In this document: positions 17,307 through 27,135 of the stretch, one piece after another
Layout: the number at the start of each line of letters is the position of its first letter
Position numbering within the stretch: position 1 is the stretch's first letter
DNA from: Oligoflexia bacterium
Lineage (GTDB): Bacteria > Bdellovibrionota_G > JANQFH01
Reading direction: 5' to 3'
DNA: 64,000 nucleotides
NCBI GenBank assembly: GCA_028277945.1
Contig: JANQFH010000013.1
Location: 50,761 to 114,760 of the forward strand
Program-made: the position numbers and the translations under genes
The notes under the pieces: model-generated
The model's input: the letters and a program-made list of their open reading frames with translations, nothing else
What the model was told of the DNA's origin: nothing
Databases searched by the model: none

Positions 17307-18143
17307 ATGGCTGCAGAACCTCCGAGGGCTAAACCACCAGGAAGGCGCCTTTACAGCTTGGATCCAGCCAACTTCCTGCTCTCGCTCATCTTCGCGATTT
17401 TGGTGTTGGCCGTGCTGGTGCTGCTGGTACAGCAGATTCAGAGGTTTCGCAACCGCCGCGCCGGTATTACTTACATCCACCAGGTAGAAAAGGAGTTTAC
17501 GCAGCAGTTGACGCAAGATCTGTTTATGGCTGATCTACACCGCGGCTCCTGTTGGCGCCCGCCCATCATGGTTGAAGCAAGTGGACGCGCCTTGCGCCTT
17601 AGGAGCAGCCACCCCGAACATGTAACCACCCTAACCAGGCCCGCAAAGACCCTTGAAGGCTGGCTACACTTGGCAAATTTAGTCGGCTTGCGCACGGACA
17701 TGAAAATTCGTATCTGCTACCAAAACCGTGCCGAGGAGCTTCTCATCAAAAAGATCAAGGAAAAAGAAGAGGAAGGTGATGAGTCATCCGACAGGATGAT
17801 CACTATTGGCAATCTACGTACAGGGATCAACGCCTTGGAGAATTCCTACCCTGTCGGTGCCACCGTCAGCCGGCTCGATGAAGTTCTCTACAGCTTTGCA
17901 AACTCGCGGCTCACCCGCAGGCCGAGCCGTGGTATGGCCCGTGTCATCCCCGCAGTCAGTGACTTTGTCGTCAAACTCCTACCTGGAGCGGAATCAACTT
18001 ATGAAATCCACTATACGCTGCAAGATGAAGTCAGTGGTCTGGCCAAAGAACAACTGTTGACATGGATACCGTGGTCGGACAACCCAGCGCTGACTGCCAA
18101 ACAGGTTAGCGAGCATTACGGCATCACGAACAAATCACCCTAG
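17307..18143 (+). CDS. Single-pass membrane protein of unknown function
   Basis: I do not recognise this 278-residue protein. It has a basic, Pro-rich N-terminus, one transmembrane helix at about 23-41 and a mainly soluble C-terminal region predicted outside the cytoplasm. A charged KKIKEKEEEGDES stretch lies near the middle. It starts 5 nt after the FHA-PATAN gene, so it is probably part of the same transcript. Its stop codon shares the four bases CTAG with the stop of the opposing gene. Confidence 0.7.
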   Translation: MAAEPPRAKPPGRRLYSLDPANFLLSLIFAILVLAVLVLLVQQIQRFRNRRAGITYIHQVEKEFTQQLTQDLFMADLHRGSCWRPPIMVEASGRALRLRSSHPEHVTTLTRPAKTLEGWLHLANLVGLRTDMKIRICYQNRAEELLIKKIKEKEEEGDESSDRMITIGNLRTGINALENSYPVGATVSRLDEVLYSFANSRLTRRPSRGMARVIPAVSDFVVKLLPGAESTYEIHYTLQDEVSGLAKEQLLTWIPWSDNPALTAKQVSEHYGITNKSP

Positions 18144-19525
18144 GGCTTGCTCTGCTTGACGCTGCGGATGAGAAAGTGTCCCTGTGCTTGCGTTGGCTGA
18201 ATATCAATGAGCTTTAACGACAGTCTCTGTTTTCGCTTGGCAGAGTTCTGTTCAATAGAGAACAGATAGGCCAGGGAGTCATTCATGTCGTTTTTGGGTT
18301 CTCTGTTAACCTGCACGGCATACTCTGCGTCGCTGAACTGGTAGGGCTTGTCCTTAGGTAGCACAAGGGAGCGTTCAGCAAAGCGCCTGAGTAGCTCACT
18401 CGCCTTGCTGTGGATGGTTGAACTCCCTGTCTGTAGATACGTTACTTTGCCACCATCCAGGCGGTTTAACAGCGCAAACAAAAACAGCGGGATCAGTAGC
18501 GTGCCAAAAAGCGGCAAGAACCACTGCAGCGATGGCCGGTAAGTTTGCCAAAAGTCCTCAGCGCGTACACTGATCCACGCCAGCATGCTGCTGGTCTCAC
18601 GTATCTCAGAGCGCTCTTTGATCTTGTCACGCTTATGACGCCGCTCAAGCACCCTGGGAAAGGTTGCAGCCTCAAAGAAGTAATCGAAGACCCTCTCTTG
18701 CCAAGAACCCCTGTCACTATCTGCTGCTAGGTCTGCTACGGCCTGACGACTCTGAAAGTAATACTTACCAGCCTGCTGGCCAAGCCAAGGAACCCACTGG
18801 GTTACTGGCAGCGTGATTCGGCCTTGATCACAGGGAATCTTTAGCGTCCGCAACCACCGTTTTAGTGTGAGAACGCCGCTGGCTTTGGTCTGTTTGAGGA
18901 CGTTGAGTAGGATCGGTAGCGGTATATCGGTAAGCCTGCCATAATCCAAGTCAATGCCACGCTCCCACGGATAGACATCGCTAAGCGGTGTTGTCGCATC
19001 CAGCAGCTGCTCAAACCGCCACACCAGTCGTTCGGGAGAAATGCCAGGGTAGCCTGAGTATCTCTCGGGGATATCACGACGATCAAAGACAAACCTGCCT
19101 CGTCGCCAAGCCAACAGACTGAGCGCCTGCCATTCAACCAAGAGCCGGTGTAGCTCATCCCGGTGTTGCTGTGTCAGCAGATCTGAGGCCCTTAGATAAT
19201 CAAGGAAGTGACCACAACCGCGGCGCTGCTCTTGGCGCTTGATGGCCGTGAGAAACCTCTGCCAACAGCGCCTGTAGATGCTCTCACTGAGAAAGCGATT
19301 ATGTACCAACAGATAACGAAGTAAGCTTTCTGCAGCAGGGGTGCGGATGTAGACGACTTTGCTCCCACGCATCCATACGCTTGCCTTACGCCCCTCAGAG
19401 GCAAGACGCAAACGCCCACTGCTTGCAGCAGACTCCAACAGCTTGAAGAGCCCCACCATGCCAAGCTCCTGAATGTCTCCAGGAATATCCAAATGCTTAT
19501 TGGAAATCTGCGGGATGAGCTGCAT
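18140..19525 (-). CDS. PATAN-like membrane protein of unknown function
   Basis: This 461-residue protein is transcribed toward the FHA cluster. The N-terminal 80 residues (QELGMVGLFKLLESAASSGRL, VWMRGSKVVYI) resemble a DUF4388/PATAN domain, and a second similar stretch begins near LPILLNVLKQTKASGVLTL. A transmembrane helix lies at about 335-355 (FLPLFGTLLIPLFLFALL), with about 105 residues beyond it. The architecture suggests a cytosolic sensing or scaffold part plus a small periplasmic domain. The function is unknown, but the location fits a role with the FHA-PATAN protein. Confidence 0.65.
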   Translation of the reverse strand: MQLIPQISNKHLDIPGDIQELGMVGLFKLLESAASSGRLRLASEGRKASVWMRGSKVVYIRTPAAESLLRYLLVHNRFLSESIYRRCWQRFLTAIKRQEQRRGCGHFLDYLRASDLLTQQHRDELHRLLVEWQALSLLAWRRGRFVFDRRDIPERYSGYPGISPERLVWRFEQLLDATTPLSDVYPWERGIDLDYGRLTDIPLPILLNVLKQTKASGVLTLKRWLRTLKIPCDQGRITLPVTQWVPWLGQQAGKYYFQSRQAVADLAADSDRGSWQERVFDYFFEAATFPRVLERRHKRDKIKERSEIRETSSMLAWISVRAEDFWQTYRPSLQWFLPLFGTLLIPLFLFALLNRLDGGKVTYLQTGSSTIHSKASELLRRFAERSLVLPKDKPYQFSDAEYAVQVNREPKNDMNDSLAYLFSIEQNSAKRKQRLSLKLIDIQPTQAQGHFLIRSVKQSKP

Positions 19526-19706
19526 CTTTAAGTAAACTTAATTTCCCCCCTTAACGAGGGGATAGAGAGGTGGCCGTAGTAGCCAAACTCCTTTGTTTTA
19601 TTGTATAATAACATATTGACCTAGGGGGCAACCAAATCAACAACTGCAGCCAAAACGTCAAGGAAAGGTGTTACTTTTTTTGCGTTTTTTCTGCAAGGGG
19701 TAAAAC

Positions 19707-22340
19707 ATGCAACAAGCCGTGACACGCAACCATAAGCAGCGACAAGGCGTAGCCCTACCTGTAGCCATTGTTATCCTAGTCGCCCTGAGTGCCATCGCCT
19801 TTGCTGTGATTCGTAAGGCTAGTATCGGTATCAAACAGGCGGGGCTGGATCGCTCGGCCCAGTCAGTACGACGCTTTGCCGAGAGCGAGATGGAGCGGGT
19901 GGCAGATTGGATGCAAAACTGGTATGGCAACGACGCTAATGGTAGTGATCCCAACCTCTTTGTTGATGATCCCACCACCAAACCTATGACCCACAAGACA
20001 GGTGGGGACTACCACCATATAGAGCTTGATAACACCATCACCAACCCCATATTGATGATCAACGATCTACAAGACCGCTTTCGCGCTGTTCTCAACGAAG
20101 CCAACAACTACCCAACTGCTTATCCAGGTTGGAGCTCACCTGAGAGTATTAACTGGGGGGTTTTCTCCTATAAAGACGACGGTAACATGACCTCGCGCGT
20201 ATGGGCCTCTCCGGTTAGATTTGATGGCAATGGTTTCTGTAATCTCGCTGGGGCTAACGAAGGCATCGCCTGCAAAGAGCTCATCAATTACGGCTCTAAC
20301 CCCGCAGTACCCACTGCCATTGGACTACGCATTACCCTTAATGCGACGACCGAAAACAAAAATGACGCTAGCAAAAAGATTGCGCTAAAGCGCCGATTCT
20401 GGCTGGTGAGCGCACAAAACGCCAACACCAATGTTGCTAGCAATACCGGTAAACACCGTGAGTGCAGCCATTGCCATGAGCGGATCTATGGCGGCATGAC
20501 GATGTCGAGCAACCACGATCTGCGGCCAATTTCACCACACTCGCAATACCTTTTTGTTACCGGCCCAGGCGTTTTTGCTGGACGCTTTGAACTCTTTTCC
20601 TGGCCCAGCATAACTGCGCCCTTACGCAAGGTCGACTGCTCAGATCCTGTCCACAACTGTTTTACCGATTCTTATGGCGACGTGATTTTGGATACACTCT
20701 GCGAACAGAACGACCCTGATTGTAAATTTGAACCTGGTGAAGCCTACAACGGCACCACCCATTTTAAAGACCTGCAAGAAAATGTCTCAGATCCAACGCT
20801 TATTGCCCAATTCGAACCCGTATTGGACTTTAAAAACAAACCAAAGGGTAGCTGTCCGAGTTATGAGCCTGATTGTGGCGTTATAGGAGAGATGAAGAAG
20901 TATGTGCACCACTACTCCTTTGAGCTTGGTGATACCTATCAAGAGTATGCTGATGATACCGGTGATCAAGCCTATATTGAGAAAGCGGGATCTGCCAACT
21001 TGTGGTTCAGTACGGGCAAAAAGGGGGACATTACCAACGATCCCTATGTGGAAGACCCAACCGAGGGACTTGACGCCTATTCGGAGTGGATTGGTCCAAC
21101 ATCTGCTGTGGGTGACAAAATCACCAAGAGTTTCTCACATGATAAATATGTTGCTGCTGCTGATGACACGCGTACCACTCATCCTAACCCCACTGCAAAA
21201 GCGCTCAAATTGGAAGGAAGCACCATCATTGACGGCGAGTTGAACTTTTGTGGTGATATTATTATTGAGGGAGATTTGGTCGTCAATGACGTCACCTATG
21301 ACATCCCAGATGGCTGTCCGTTTGATTATGCAAGCTTAATCGTTACCGGCAACGCCTACTTCATTGGTGAAAAGTTTGTCCATCGTGACTACCCTGATGT
21401 CACTACAGCTGGTGGCCAGCCGAGTAATGGTAAAGTCTTTGTGCCTTCAGACTTTTCCACGGATGATCCACCATTAGCACTCTTGGTTGGTCACAATGTC
21501 ATGATGGGACAAGTCCCCTCCATGAGCAACCTTAACCTGGCTGTGCCAGTGATGAACGACGACGCAGCCACTACAATACAGACTCCCACAAAAAGTGGCA
21601 CACTAAACTTTTTCGAAGACAAATCAAACTTTAACCCGCTCTACACTGATGCAGCTGACAAAGAGTACACCGGCTTTCTCACCTTTGATAATCCAGGTGG
21701 TCCTAGTGATAAAGGCGGTCCGCGTGAAGATATGGTGCCATTTTATTATTACACTGGCACTACGGGCAACGTAGATATAGGCTCCGTGGACGATGTGCCT
21801 GTTGCTTATAACGGCATACTGCCTCGTGGTGGGACCCTGGTTACCGATTTCGAACAGTGGAATGAGGGAGGGGATGGCAATATTTGGGTAGCTACCAAGG
21901 ATGATGGCGCCTGGATCACTGGCAATACCATTGTTAAACTCTCGGGCAAGGAGGGCCTAGGTGGTGCCGAAGAAGTCTTTGTAGACGAGGATGTGAACTA
22001 CATCAACACCACCCACGTGGTCCATGCTGCCATACTCGCCTCTAACATCATGGCACACAACCGTGCAAATGACTTGAGTCAAGAGGGAGGTGAACCTCTC
22101 GCAGACCCAACCGATACAATAATTCCTCCATGGCCAGCAACAGCGGAACTGTTCGATGCCGATGGCGATGGCTTTAGCCATATTGGCGTGATGGCGACCC
22201 CAGCCATGGGTAACATGCATCTGTTTAACACCGGCGGCACCTATGTTTACGCCCATCCAGGGGTTCTCAATCTACCCTTTTTCCAGGCGGTGGTTCGCGA
22301 CATGGTGGCCAGTAATCTGGAGATAGCCGAACACCCATGA
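19707..22340 (+). CDS. PilX-like pilus assembly protein with a CxxCH motif
   Basis: An 877-residue protein whose N-terminus (QGVALPVAIVILVALSAIAF, then a long amphipathic helix) matches the PilX-type minor pilin/assembly pattern without a GFTLIE cleavage site. The large exported part contains CSHCH at about 253-257, the c-type heme attachment pattern. A segment of short beta repeats (IIIEGDLVVNDV, LIVTGNAYFIGE) resembles adhesin or bactofilin-like solenoids. An AAGGGG ribosome site precedes the ATG. The start of the next gene overlaps by 4 nt. It is probably a tip or surface component of a type IV pilus-like machine (inference). Confidence 0.7.
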   Translation: MQQAVTRNHKQRQGVALPVAIVILVALSAIAFAVIRKASIGIKQAGLDRSAQSVRRFAESEMERVADWMQNWYGNDANGSDPNLFVDDPTTKPMTHKTGGDYHHIELDNTITNPILMINDLQDRFRAVLNEANNYPTAYPGWSSPESINWGVFSYKDDGNMTSRVWASPVRFDGNGFCNLAGANEGIACKELINYGSNPAVPTAIGLRITLNATTENKNDASKKIALKRRFWLVSAQNANTNVASNTGKHRECSHCHERIYGGMTMSSNHDLRPISPHSQYLFVTGPGVFAGRFELFSWPSITAPLRKVDCSDPVHNCFTDSYGDVILDTLCEQNDPDCKFEPGEAYNGTTHFKDLQENVSDPTLIAQFEPVLDFKNKPKGSCPSYEPDCGVIGEMKKYVHHYSFELGDTYQEYADDTGDQAYIEKAGSANLWFSTGKKGDITNDPYVEDPTEGLDAYSEWIGPTSAVGDKITKSFSHDKYVAAADDTRTTHPNPTAKALKLEGSTIIDGELNFCGDIIIEGDLVVNDVTYDIPDGCPFDYASLIVTGNAYFIGEKFVHRDYPDVTTAGGQPSNGKVFVPSDFSTDDPPLALLVGHNVMMGQVPSMSNLNLAVPVMNDDAATTIQTPTKSGTLNFFEDKSNFNPLYTDAADKEYTGFLTFDNPGGPSDKGGPREDMVPFYYYTGTTGNVDIGSVDDVPVAYNGILPRGGTLVTDFEQWNEGGDGNIWVATKDDGAWITGNTIVKLSGKEGLGGAEEVFVDEDVNYINTTHVVHAAILASNIMAHNRANDLSQEGGEPLADPTDTIIPPWPATAELFDADGDGFSHIGVMATPAMGNMHLFNTGGTYVYAHPGVLNLPFFQAVVRDMVASNLEIAEHP

Positions 22341-22678
22341 GGCACGTAAACCAGCAGCAATCTCAGCTTGGTGTAGGTCGATCTATGACCCTGGGCATGA
22401 TTGTTCTTGGTGTTGTAATTGTCGGTGTGCTCTTTCTGCTGACAAAACCAGAACGGCTGCCGCAGGAAGGCAAGAGAGGCGGAAAGTCTGGTGTAATGTC
22501 GCTCTCAAAAGAAAAGAGAGCTGCCGGCAAAAGAGAGGACGCTTCACCACGACAGGGTTACATTCCTGATAACTACGAGCAATCAGAACAGTACAGAAAA
22601 GATCTTCGCCGTGCTGCTGAAGATGTGAAGCTGATGATTAGCAACTATGTCAAGAGCAAACAGAAGAAAAAGCGCTAG
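22337..22678 (+). CDS. Small single-pass membrane protein in the pilin cluster
   Basis: 113 residues with one transmembrane helix (MTLGMIVLGVVIVGVLFLL, about 17-35), followed by a highly charged tail rich in Lys, Arg and Glu. It overlaps its upstream neighbour by 4 nt and the PilW-like gene by 32 nt, so it is translated with them. I recognise no family. The position suggests an accessory of the pilin-like machine. Confidence 0.6.
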   Translation: MRHVNQQQSQLGVGRSMTLGMIVLGVVIVGVLFLLTKPERLPQEGKRGGKSGVMSLSKEKRAAGKREDASPRQGYIPDNYEQSEQYRKDLRRAAEDVKLMISNYVKSKQKKKR

Positions 22679-23663
22679 CAACTGCCTGGCCTTCAGTATT
22701 ACTGAAGTCCTGATTGCCTTGCTCATCGCCAGTGTGGTGACCATCTTTTTGTTTAAAACCTTCTCGAGCAACAAGACTGTATTTGAGCGCGGTAGCACCA
22801 AGGCAAGTCTGCAGCAGCAGGCCATCAGTGCCAGGCGATCCTTAGAAAACTACTTTGGCCAGGCCGGTGCCAACCCCTGCTTTACCCCCTATTGGAATGA
22901 AGAGCATCCCACGCAACAGGCCGACACCCTACAAATTGCTTACAGTCCAGCACATCCTTGGGGAGGCCCCAACGACGTGCTCTTTAGTGGAGCCACCTTC
23001 ACACCAAACCCATTTCAAGCAGTCATCATTCATAAGGATGAAAAGCTCGGCGGAGAGCCAGGCACTCCTGGCTGTGACTCCACGGGTATCCAGTTGGTCG
23101 CTACAGATGGCAAAAAGTGGACTGTTGCCGGCACCGACTATTTTCCAGCACAACCTGGTTCCGCAGAGCTGCTCTTCGTCAATAATATTAAAGATTCAGG
23201 TGGCTCACCGGCTTTTGATATTGAATGTTCAAATTTTGCTGACAACACACTGCTGGCTTTACCCATAATTTATGAAGACACCATGCCTAGTGAAATCTTT
23301 GCAGACTGCAGCCAAGCTCGAGTGATTGTGCGTAACGTCGAATGTTTCTATGTGGACTACCTCTTCCCACCCGCGTTAGGTGGAACCTGCGGCTCCAGCA
23401 GCCCTGATCCAGAAACGCAGTCCTGTAAACTGGACGCCGATAGCTATGACACTGCGGCTGATCGTCGTATCGTCAACAAACTGCGGGTCTACCTAACCCT
23501 CAAAGCCAACAGCGCAGAGCGCGGCTATAAAAACCCAGGCGATCCTACCTTGTGCAATAGCGACCCCATACTACCCACAGGCCCATCCATGGCTGGTGAA
23601 CCTTTTCGCACCATAAACCTGCGCCGGATCATACCCCTGCCTTTAGTAAACTACCGCAGCTGA
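22647..23663 (+). CDS. PilW-like prepilin
   Basis: 338 residues. The N-terminus has a type IV prepilin signal: a short basic leader, then LAFSITEVLIALLIASVVTIFLF. Cleavage is expected before Phe with Glu at +5. The residue before the cut is Ala instead of the usual Gly, which prepilin peptidases sometimes accept. The size and Cys-containing C-terminal domain fit PilW-type minor pilins. It overlaps the preceding gene by 32 nt and precedes a secreted metallopeptidase-like gene by 4 nt. Confidence 0.75.
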   Translation: MSRANRRKSASNCLAFSITEVLIALLIASVVTIFLFKTFSSNKTVFERGSTKASLQQQAISARRSLENYFGQAGANPCFTPYWNEEHPTQQADTLQIAYSPAHPWGGPNDVLFSGATFTPNPFQAVIIHKDEKLGGEPGTPGCDSTGIQLVATDGKKWTVAGTDYFPAQPGSAELLFVNNIKDSGGSPAFDIECSNFADNTLLALPIIYEDTMPSEIFADCSQARVIVRNVECFYVDYLFPPALGGTCGSSSPDPETQSCKLDADSYDTAADRRIVNKLRVYLTLKANSAERGYKNPGDPTLCNSDPILPTGPSMAGEPFRTINLRRIIPLPLVNYRS

Positions 23664-23667
23664 TGTC

Positions 23668-24981
23668 ATGGCGCGGTTCATTGGTTTCCTTTTCATTGTA
23701 ACCACGCTGTTTGTCACAACCACGCCTGCAGAGGTAGCCACCAACAGCAAAAAAATCACCAAGAGAGAAGTGCAACGGGTAATCGGTACCATCCGTGATC
23801 ACATGGTTACCCTACGTGGCCTCCCAGCCACCGGCCCCTATCGACCTCGTGCCTTTAAACATAAACTCACAAGTAAATCGCAACTCAACAAGTACTTGCA
23901 ACAACAGTTTGCTCAGCAGTACAACGCCAAAGAGCTCGAATGGGAAGAGCGCTTTGTGAAAATGCTTGGCATGTTGCCTGCACAGCTTAACTACGAAGAG
24001 GCCGTTATTGCTTTTTTGGTGACTGAGGCAGGCGGTTACTATGATCCTTACAAACGCACCCTCTATGTGGCGGATTGGATTGCCACGCACCTACAGAGAC
24101 CGGTGCTGGCGCATGAGATTGTGCATGCGCTGCAAGATGCCCACTTTAACCTCAAACCCTGGCTCAAACGTGACTCTCACAACGACGATCGCCGTTTAGC
24201 CTGGCAAGCACTGCTGGAAGGCGATGCCACCTACAGCATGTACCTCTACGAAATACAACAGGCTGGACTGCAGCTTAAGGATTTAGACCAGGCACAGTGG
24301 CAGAACTTGCACAAGCAGATCCTTGCTCTCAACCAGCACTCTTATGTTACCGCAGCAGAGCACCATGCTACAGCTAAGGTACCTTATTTGATTCGTGAGA
24401 TGAGTTACTTTCCCTACCGTGACGGGCTGCGCTTTGTCATTGCCCTGACAGCAAAGCAGCCGGGCTTCAAAGCCATCAATAATGCCTTCAAACGGTTGCC
24501 CGCCTCAAGCGAGCAGATTCTCTATCCAGATAAGTACATGCACAACCAAGACGCTCCAGTAGAGATCGACCTGCAGCCACTTCGGGATAGGCTGCAACAA
24601 TTGAAACCACCATGGCAACTCAAGAGTCATAACCTGCTTGGGGTGCAGGGATGTCGGCTGCTTTTGGGTCGTCTGCTTGCCCAACCAACCGTGCAGCAGG
24701 CGTGTGACCATTGGCAGGGGGATCGCTACGCCATCTTTGAGCAACAGAGTACACAAGCCACTGTGCTCATCGTCATGCACTCCCTCTGGGATAGCATAGA
24801 CGATGCCAGAGAATTCGCTGCGGCCATGCGTACGTACCTGGCAGGTACGCCAAGGCTACAAACCGAGCAGAGTAGTGCGATCAAGCAGCAAGGTAGGACA
24901 GTTTTGTTTTTGACCGTTTCGCCAAAGATGGAACTCGCGCCTATTCTACGCGCAGCACTCGCATCTGCAGATTTGCCATAG
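23668..24981 (+). CDS. Secreted HExxH metallopeptidase-like protein
   Basis: 437 residues with an N-terminal signal peptide (RFIGFLFIVTTLFVTTTPA). The segment VLAHEIVHALQDAHF holds HExxH, and about 30 residues later LLEGDATYSM supplies a Glu that could be the third zinc ligand, as in gluzincins. The same HExxHALQD...EGDA arrangement is known in a widespread family of uncharacterised exported proteins. It is co-oriented with the pilin genes, 4 nt after the PilW-like gene. Activity is not proven, and its end overlaps the opposing lipoprotein gene by 41 nt. Confidence 0.75.
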   Translation: MARFIGFLFIVTTLFVTTTPAEVATNSKKITKREVQRVIGTIRDHMVTLRGLPATGPYRPRAFKHKLTSKSQLNKYLQQQFAQQYNAKELEWEERFVKMLGMLPAQLNYEEAVIAFLVTEAGGYYDPYKRTLYVADWIATHLQRPVLAHEIVHALQDAHFNLKPWLKRDSHNDDRRLAWQALLEGDATYSMYLYEIQQAGLQLKDLDQAQWQNLHKQILALNQHSYVTAAEHHATAKVPYLIREMSYFPYRDGLRFVIALTAKQPGFKAINNAFKRLPASSEQILYPDKYMHNQDAPVEIDLQPLRDRLQQLKPPWQLKSHNLLGVQGCRLLLGRLLAQPTVQQACDHWQGDRYAIFEQQSTQATVLIVMHSLWDSIDDAREFAAAMRTYLAGTPRLQTEQSSAIKQQGRTVLFLTVSPKMELAPILRAALASADLP

Positions 24982-27070
24982 TACCATCTTCATCCGCGTC
25001 CGCAGCCAGCAGAAACCTGTTCAAACCACTACTGCTACCCACACCGTAACGCAGCATACGGATGGCCACCGACCGAACCGAACTTGCGATCTGCGTGTCA
25101 CCATCGCTAAAGTCATTGATGGCCGGCCCATTGGGAATATCGACATCGAGATCAATGCCCACAGCATCGCCAGTAAAGTTATCGCTGTAGGGTGTTTGCA
25201 AGAGATAACGACTTGAGGTGAGAATCGGGCTGGCCAAGCTAGCGTTGTAGAGCGTCACCATGTAGTCACGAAAGGCGCTCTCAAAATCGCGATCAAAGGG
25301 ATCAAACGAAGGTAGGGTTTGATCGAAGTTGGTAATGCCACTAAAATCGCTACTGATAAAGGCTTTGAAAAACGCCGCGCCGCCATTGTCCGTATAACCA
25401 GAACCACTGGAAGCCTGCGTAGCACCGCCAGTCTGTTCCAGTAGGTAGCGCAAGAAGAGAAAGTTGGCCCCACGCACACGAGCCGAGACAAAATTGCTAT
25501 TATCGATAAGCGAGGTCTCTGCCTGTCCCTCATAACTACCTGCAGGAGTGAGATACATGCTGGCAAAATCCTCAGGGCCATCGTTTTCTGACTGATAGCC
25601 ACAGACAGCTTCGGCATTGTAGCTAAAACCCTCATTGGTATAGGATTGAGAGAGCTTGATCTCACTGGTAAGACTGTTTGGGTTAAAAACCTCACCTTCA
25701 CCCGAGACGATTTTTTTCAAGGTTGCCTCATTAAAGTTGATGTTGTGCTGCAGCTCGTGACCGGCTGTACTTGCTAACAGATCTAAGTTGGAAGAGGTAT
25801 GCGTGACAAAGAGAACATCAGCCTCGTTGCTGGCGTTGCTGCCATCAAACTCAGATTGGTTGGTAGCATCGTAGAAACCGAGCACACCGCAGGTGAGATC
25901 GGTCATGACGATTTCAACCATATCGTTGGCGTCAACATCAGAAAAGTCACCAAAGAAAAACTCGAGCCTGGGGGCGATATTCTGCTCTAGGGCGCTCTTG
26001 ATGGCATCGACTTTGCCGGCGGTTGTGCCATCGACGCTGCTCTCATCAACGAGAATCCGAAAGCCGTTATTAGTAATCGCTTTGACCAGTGCATCGTAGG
26101 TAAGCACGGATGACGAGCTGGTATTGCAGACATCGAGCATACGGACAGTGCACGCTTTATCATCGATGTTGCTGCCATCTCCGACACAGAAGTTCAACCC
26201 TGAACCGCTCTTGGTGAGGGGGGCAGGGGTCTTGCCTAAGAGCTTGTCCATAAAACCCTGAGCCAGACCCTTTTCAATGAGATCACGGGCACGTTGGCGC
26301 ATAAGACCATCAACGTAGAGCTGTGGCGTGGGAATAGGCAGGGAGCTCTCTCCAGTTGCATCACCACTGCTAAGCTTGGTCGACAGTTTAAGGCCGGAGG
26401 AGGCCGTGGTTGAAGTGAGGGAAAAATCGGTCGTCATGACGCTATTGTCAGGATCACTCTTATAACCTGGTGGAAAACTGGTAACCAAAAAGAGGTATTT
26501 CTCTGCAGCCGAGCTGGTCAGGGTGACACTGCCACGGCTCGCTGCCAGCGGCACATCGACAAAATCTCCCACAGAGAGCGCTGTCTCAACCCGAAAACCG
26601 CCCTGGAAGGTGCCAAAACTATCAATGCCAAAAGCGAGAGTTGCCTTGGCGGTATCAATGGTTAGCTCCCCATTGGCGGTAAAGGTCACGGGGTCTCCCT
26701 GTTTAAAGATAATGGCATCAGGATCCAAAGTGAAAAAGTCACCTATGTTATCGGCATCGTAGGGAAGGGTGAGGGTAGCATCTTCGGACAGTGCTGTACC
26801 CGCCGGCAAGATCTCCACCGCCTCAGTGAGCGCAATGGAAGGGCTAGAGATGATGTCACTCGCTGCCTTGATTTCAATAGTGGTATCTTCACTGAGTGCC
26901 CCAGCAGGGACAGTTAGGCAAGTGCCGGCTATAACGCTATTGGTAGGAGCACAAACCGTACCACCATCCTCGGCATCGATGAGGCCAGTTTCATCATCAC
27001 CGCTGCAGCCAAACAGCACAGCCAGGATGGCAACCATTAACAAGCAGGATTTTGTTACCCTAGGCGGCAA
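24941..27070 (-). CDS. M30-like metallopeptidase lipoprotein
   Basis: About 709 residues. I place the start at the TTG at 27070, because GGAGGAG lies 7 nt upstream (27084-27078) and this start gives a clean lipoprotein signal ending in AVLFGC (lipidated Cys). The frame extends to 27151 but that would spoil the signal. The N-terminal part contains a ZU5-like fold (GALSEDTTIEIKAAS, LPAGTALSEDATLTLPYD). A zinc motif ASTAGHELQHNINF is followed by NEGFSYNAEAV, the arrangement of M30/hyicolysin-like peptidases. It is predicted to sit in the outer membrane or on the surface. Confidence 0.75.
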   Translation of the reverse strand: MPPRVTKSCLLMVAILAVLFGCSGDDETGLIDAEDGGTVCAPTNSVIAGTCLTVPAGALSEDTTIEIKAASDIISSPSIALTEAVEILPAGTALSEDATLTLPYDADNIGDFFTLDPDAIIFKQGDPVTFTANGELTIDTAKATLAFGIDSFGTFQGGFRVETALSVGDFVDVPLAASRGSVTLTSSAAEKYLFLVTSFPPGYKSDPDNSVMTTDFSLTSTTASSGLKLSTKLSSGDATGESSLPIPTPQLYVDGLMRQRARDLIEKGLAQGFMDKLLGKTPAPLTKSGSGLNFCVGDGSNIDDKACTVRMLDVCNTSSSSVLTYDALVKAITNNGFRILVDESSVDGTTAGKVDAIKSALEQNIAPRLEFFFGDFSDVDANDMVEIVMTDLTCGVLGFYDATNQSEFDGSNASNEADVLFVTHTSSNLDLLASTAGHELQHNINFNEATLKKIVSGEGEVFNPNSLTSEIKLSQSYTNEGFSYNAEAVCGYQSENDGPEDFASMYLTPAGSYEGQAETSLIDNSNFVSARVRGANFLFLRYLLEQTGGATQASSGSGYTDNGGAAFFKAFISSDFSGITNFDQTLPSFDPFDRDFESAFRDYMVTLYNASLASPILTSSRYLLQTPYSDNFTGDAVGIDLDVDIPNGPAINDFSDGDTQIASSVRSVAIRMLRYGVGSSSGLNRFLLAADADEDGTMANLQMRVLRVE

Positions 27071-27135
27071 AAACGCACTCCTCCAATGGCGGGTCTTCTT
27101 AATGTAGCATGGCTGGGAAAAGAGGAAATAATAAA

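Noticed and set aside
19604-19609. TATAAT before the PilX-like gene
   Set aside because: No -35 box at a suitable distance was found and the leader would be about 90 nt, so I did not call a promoter.
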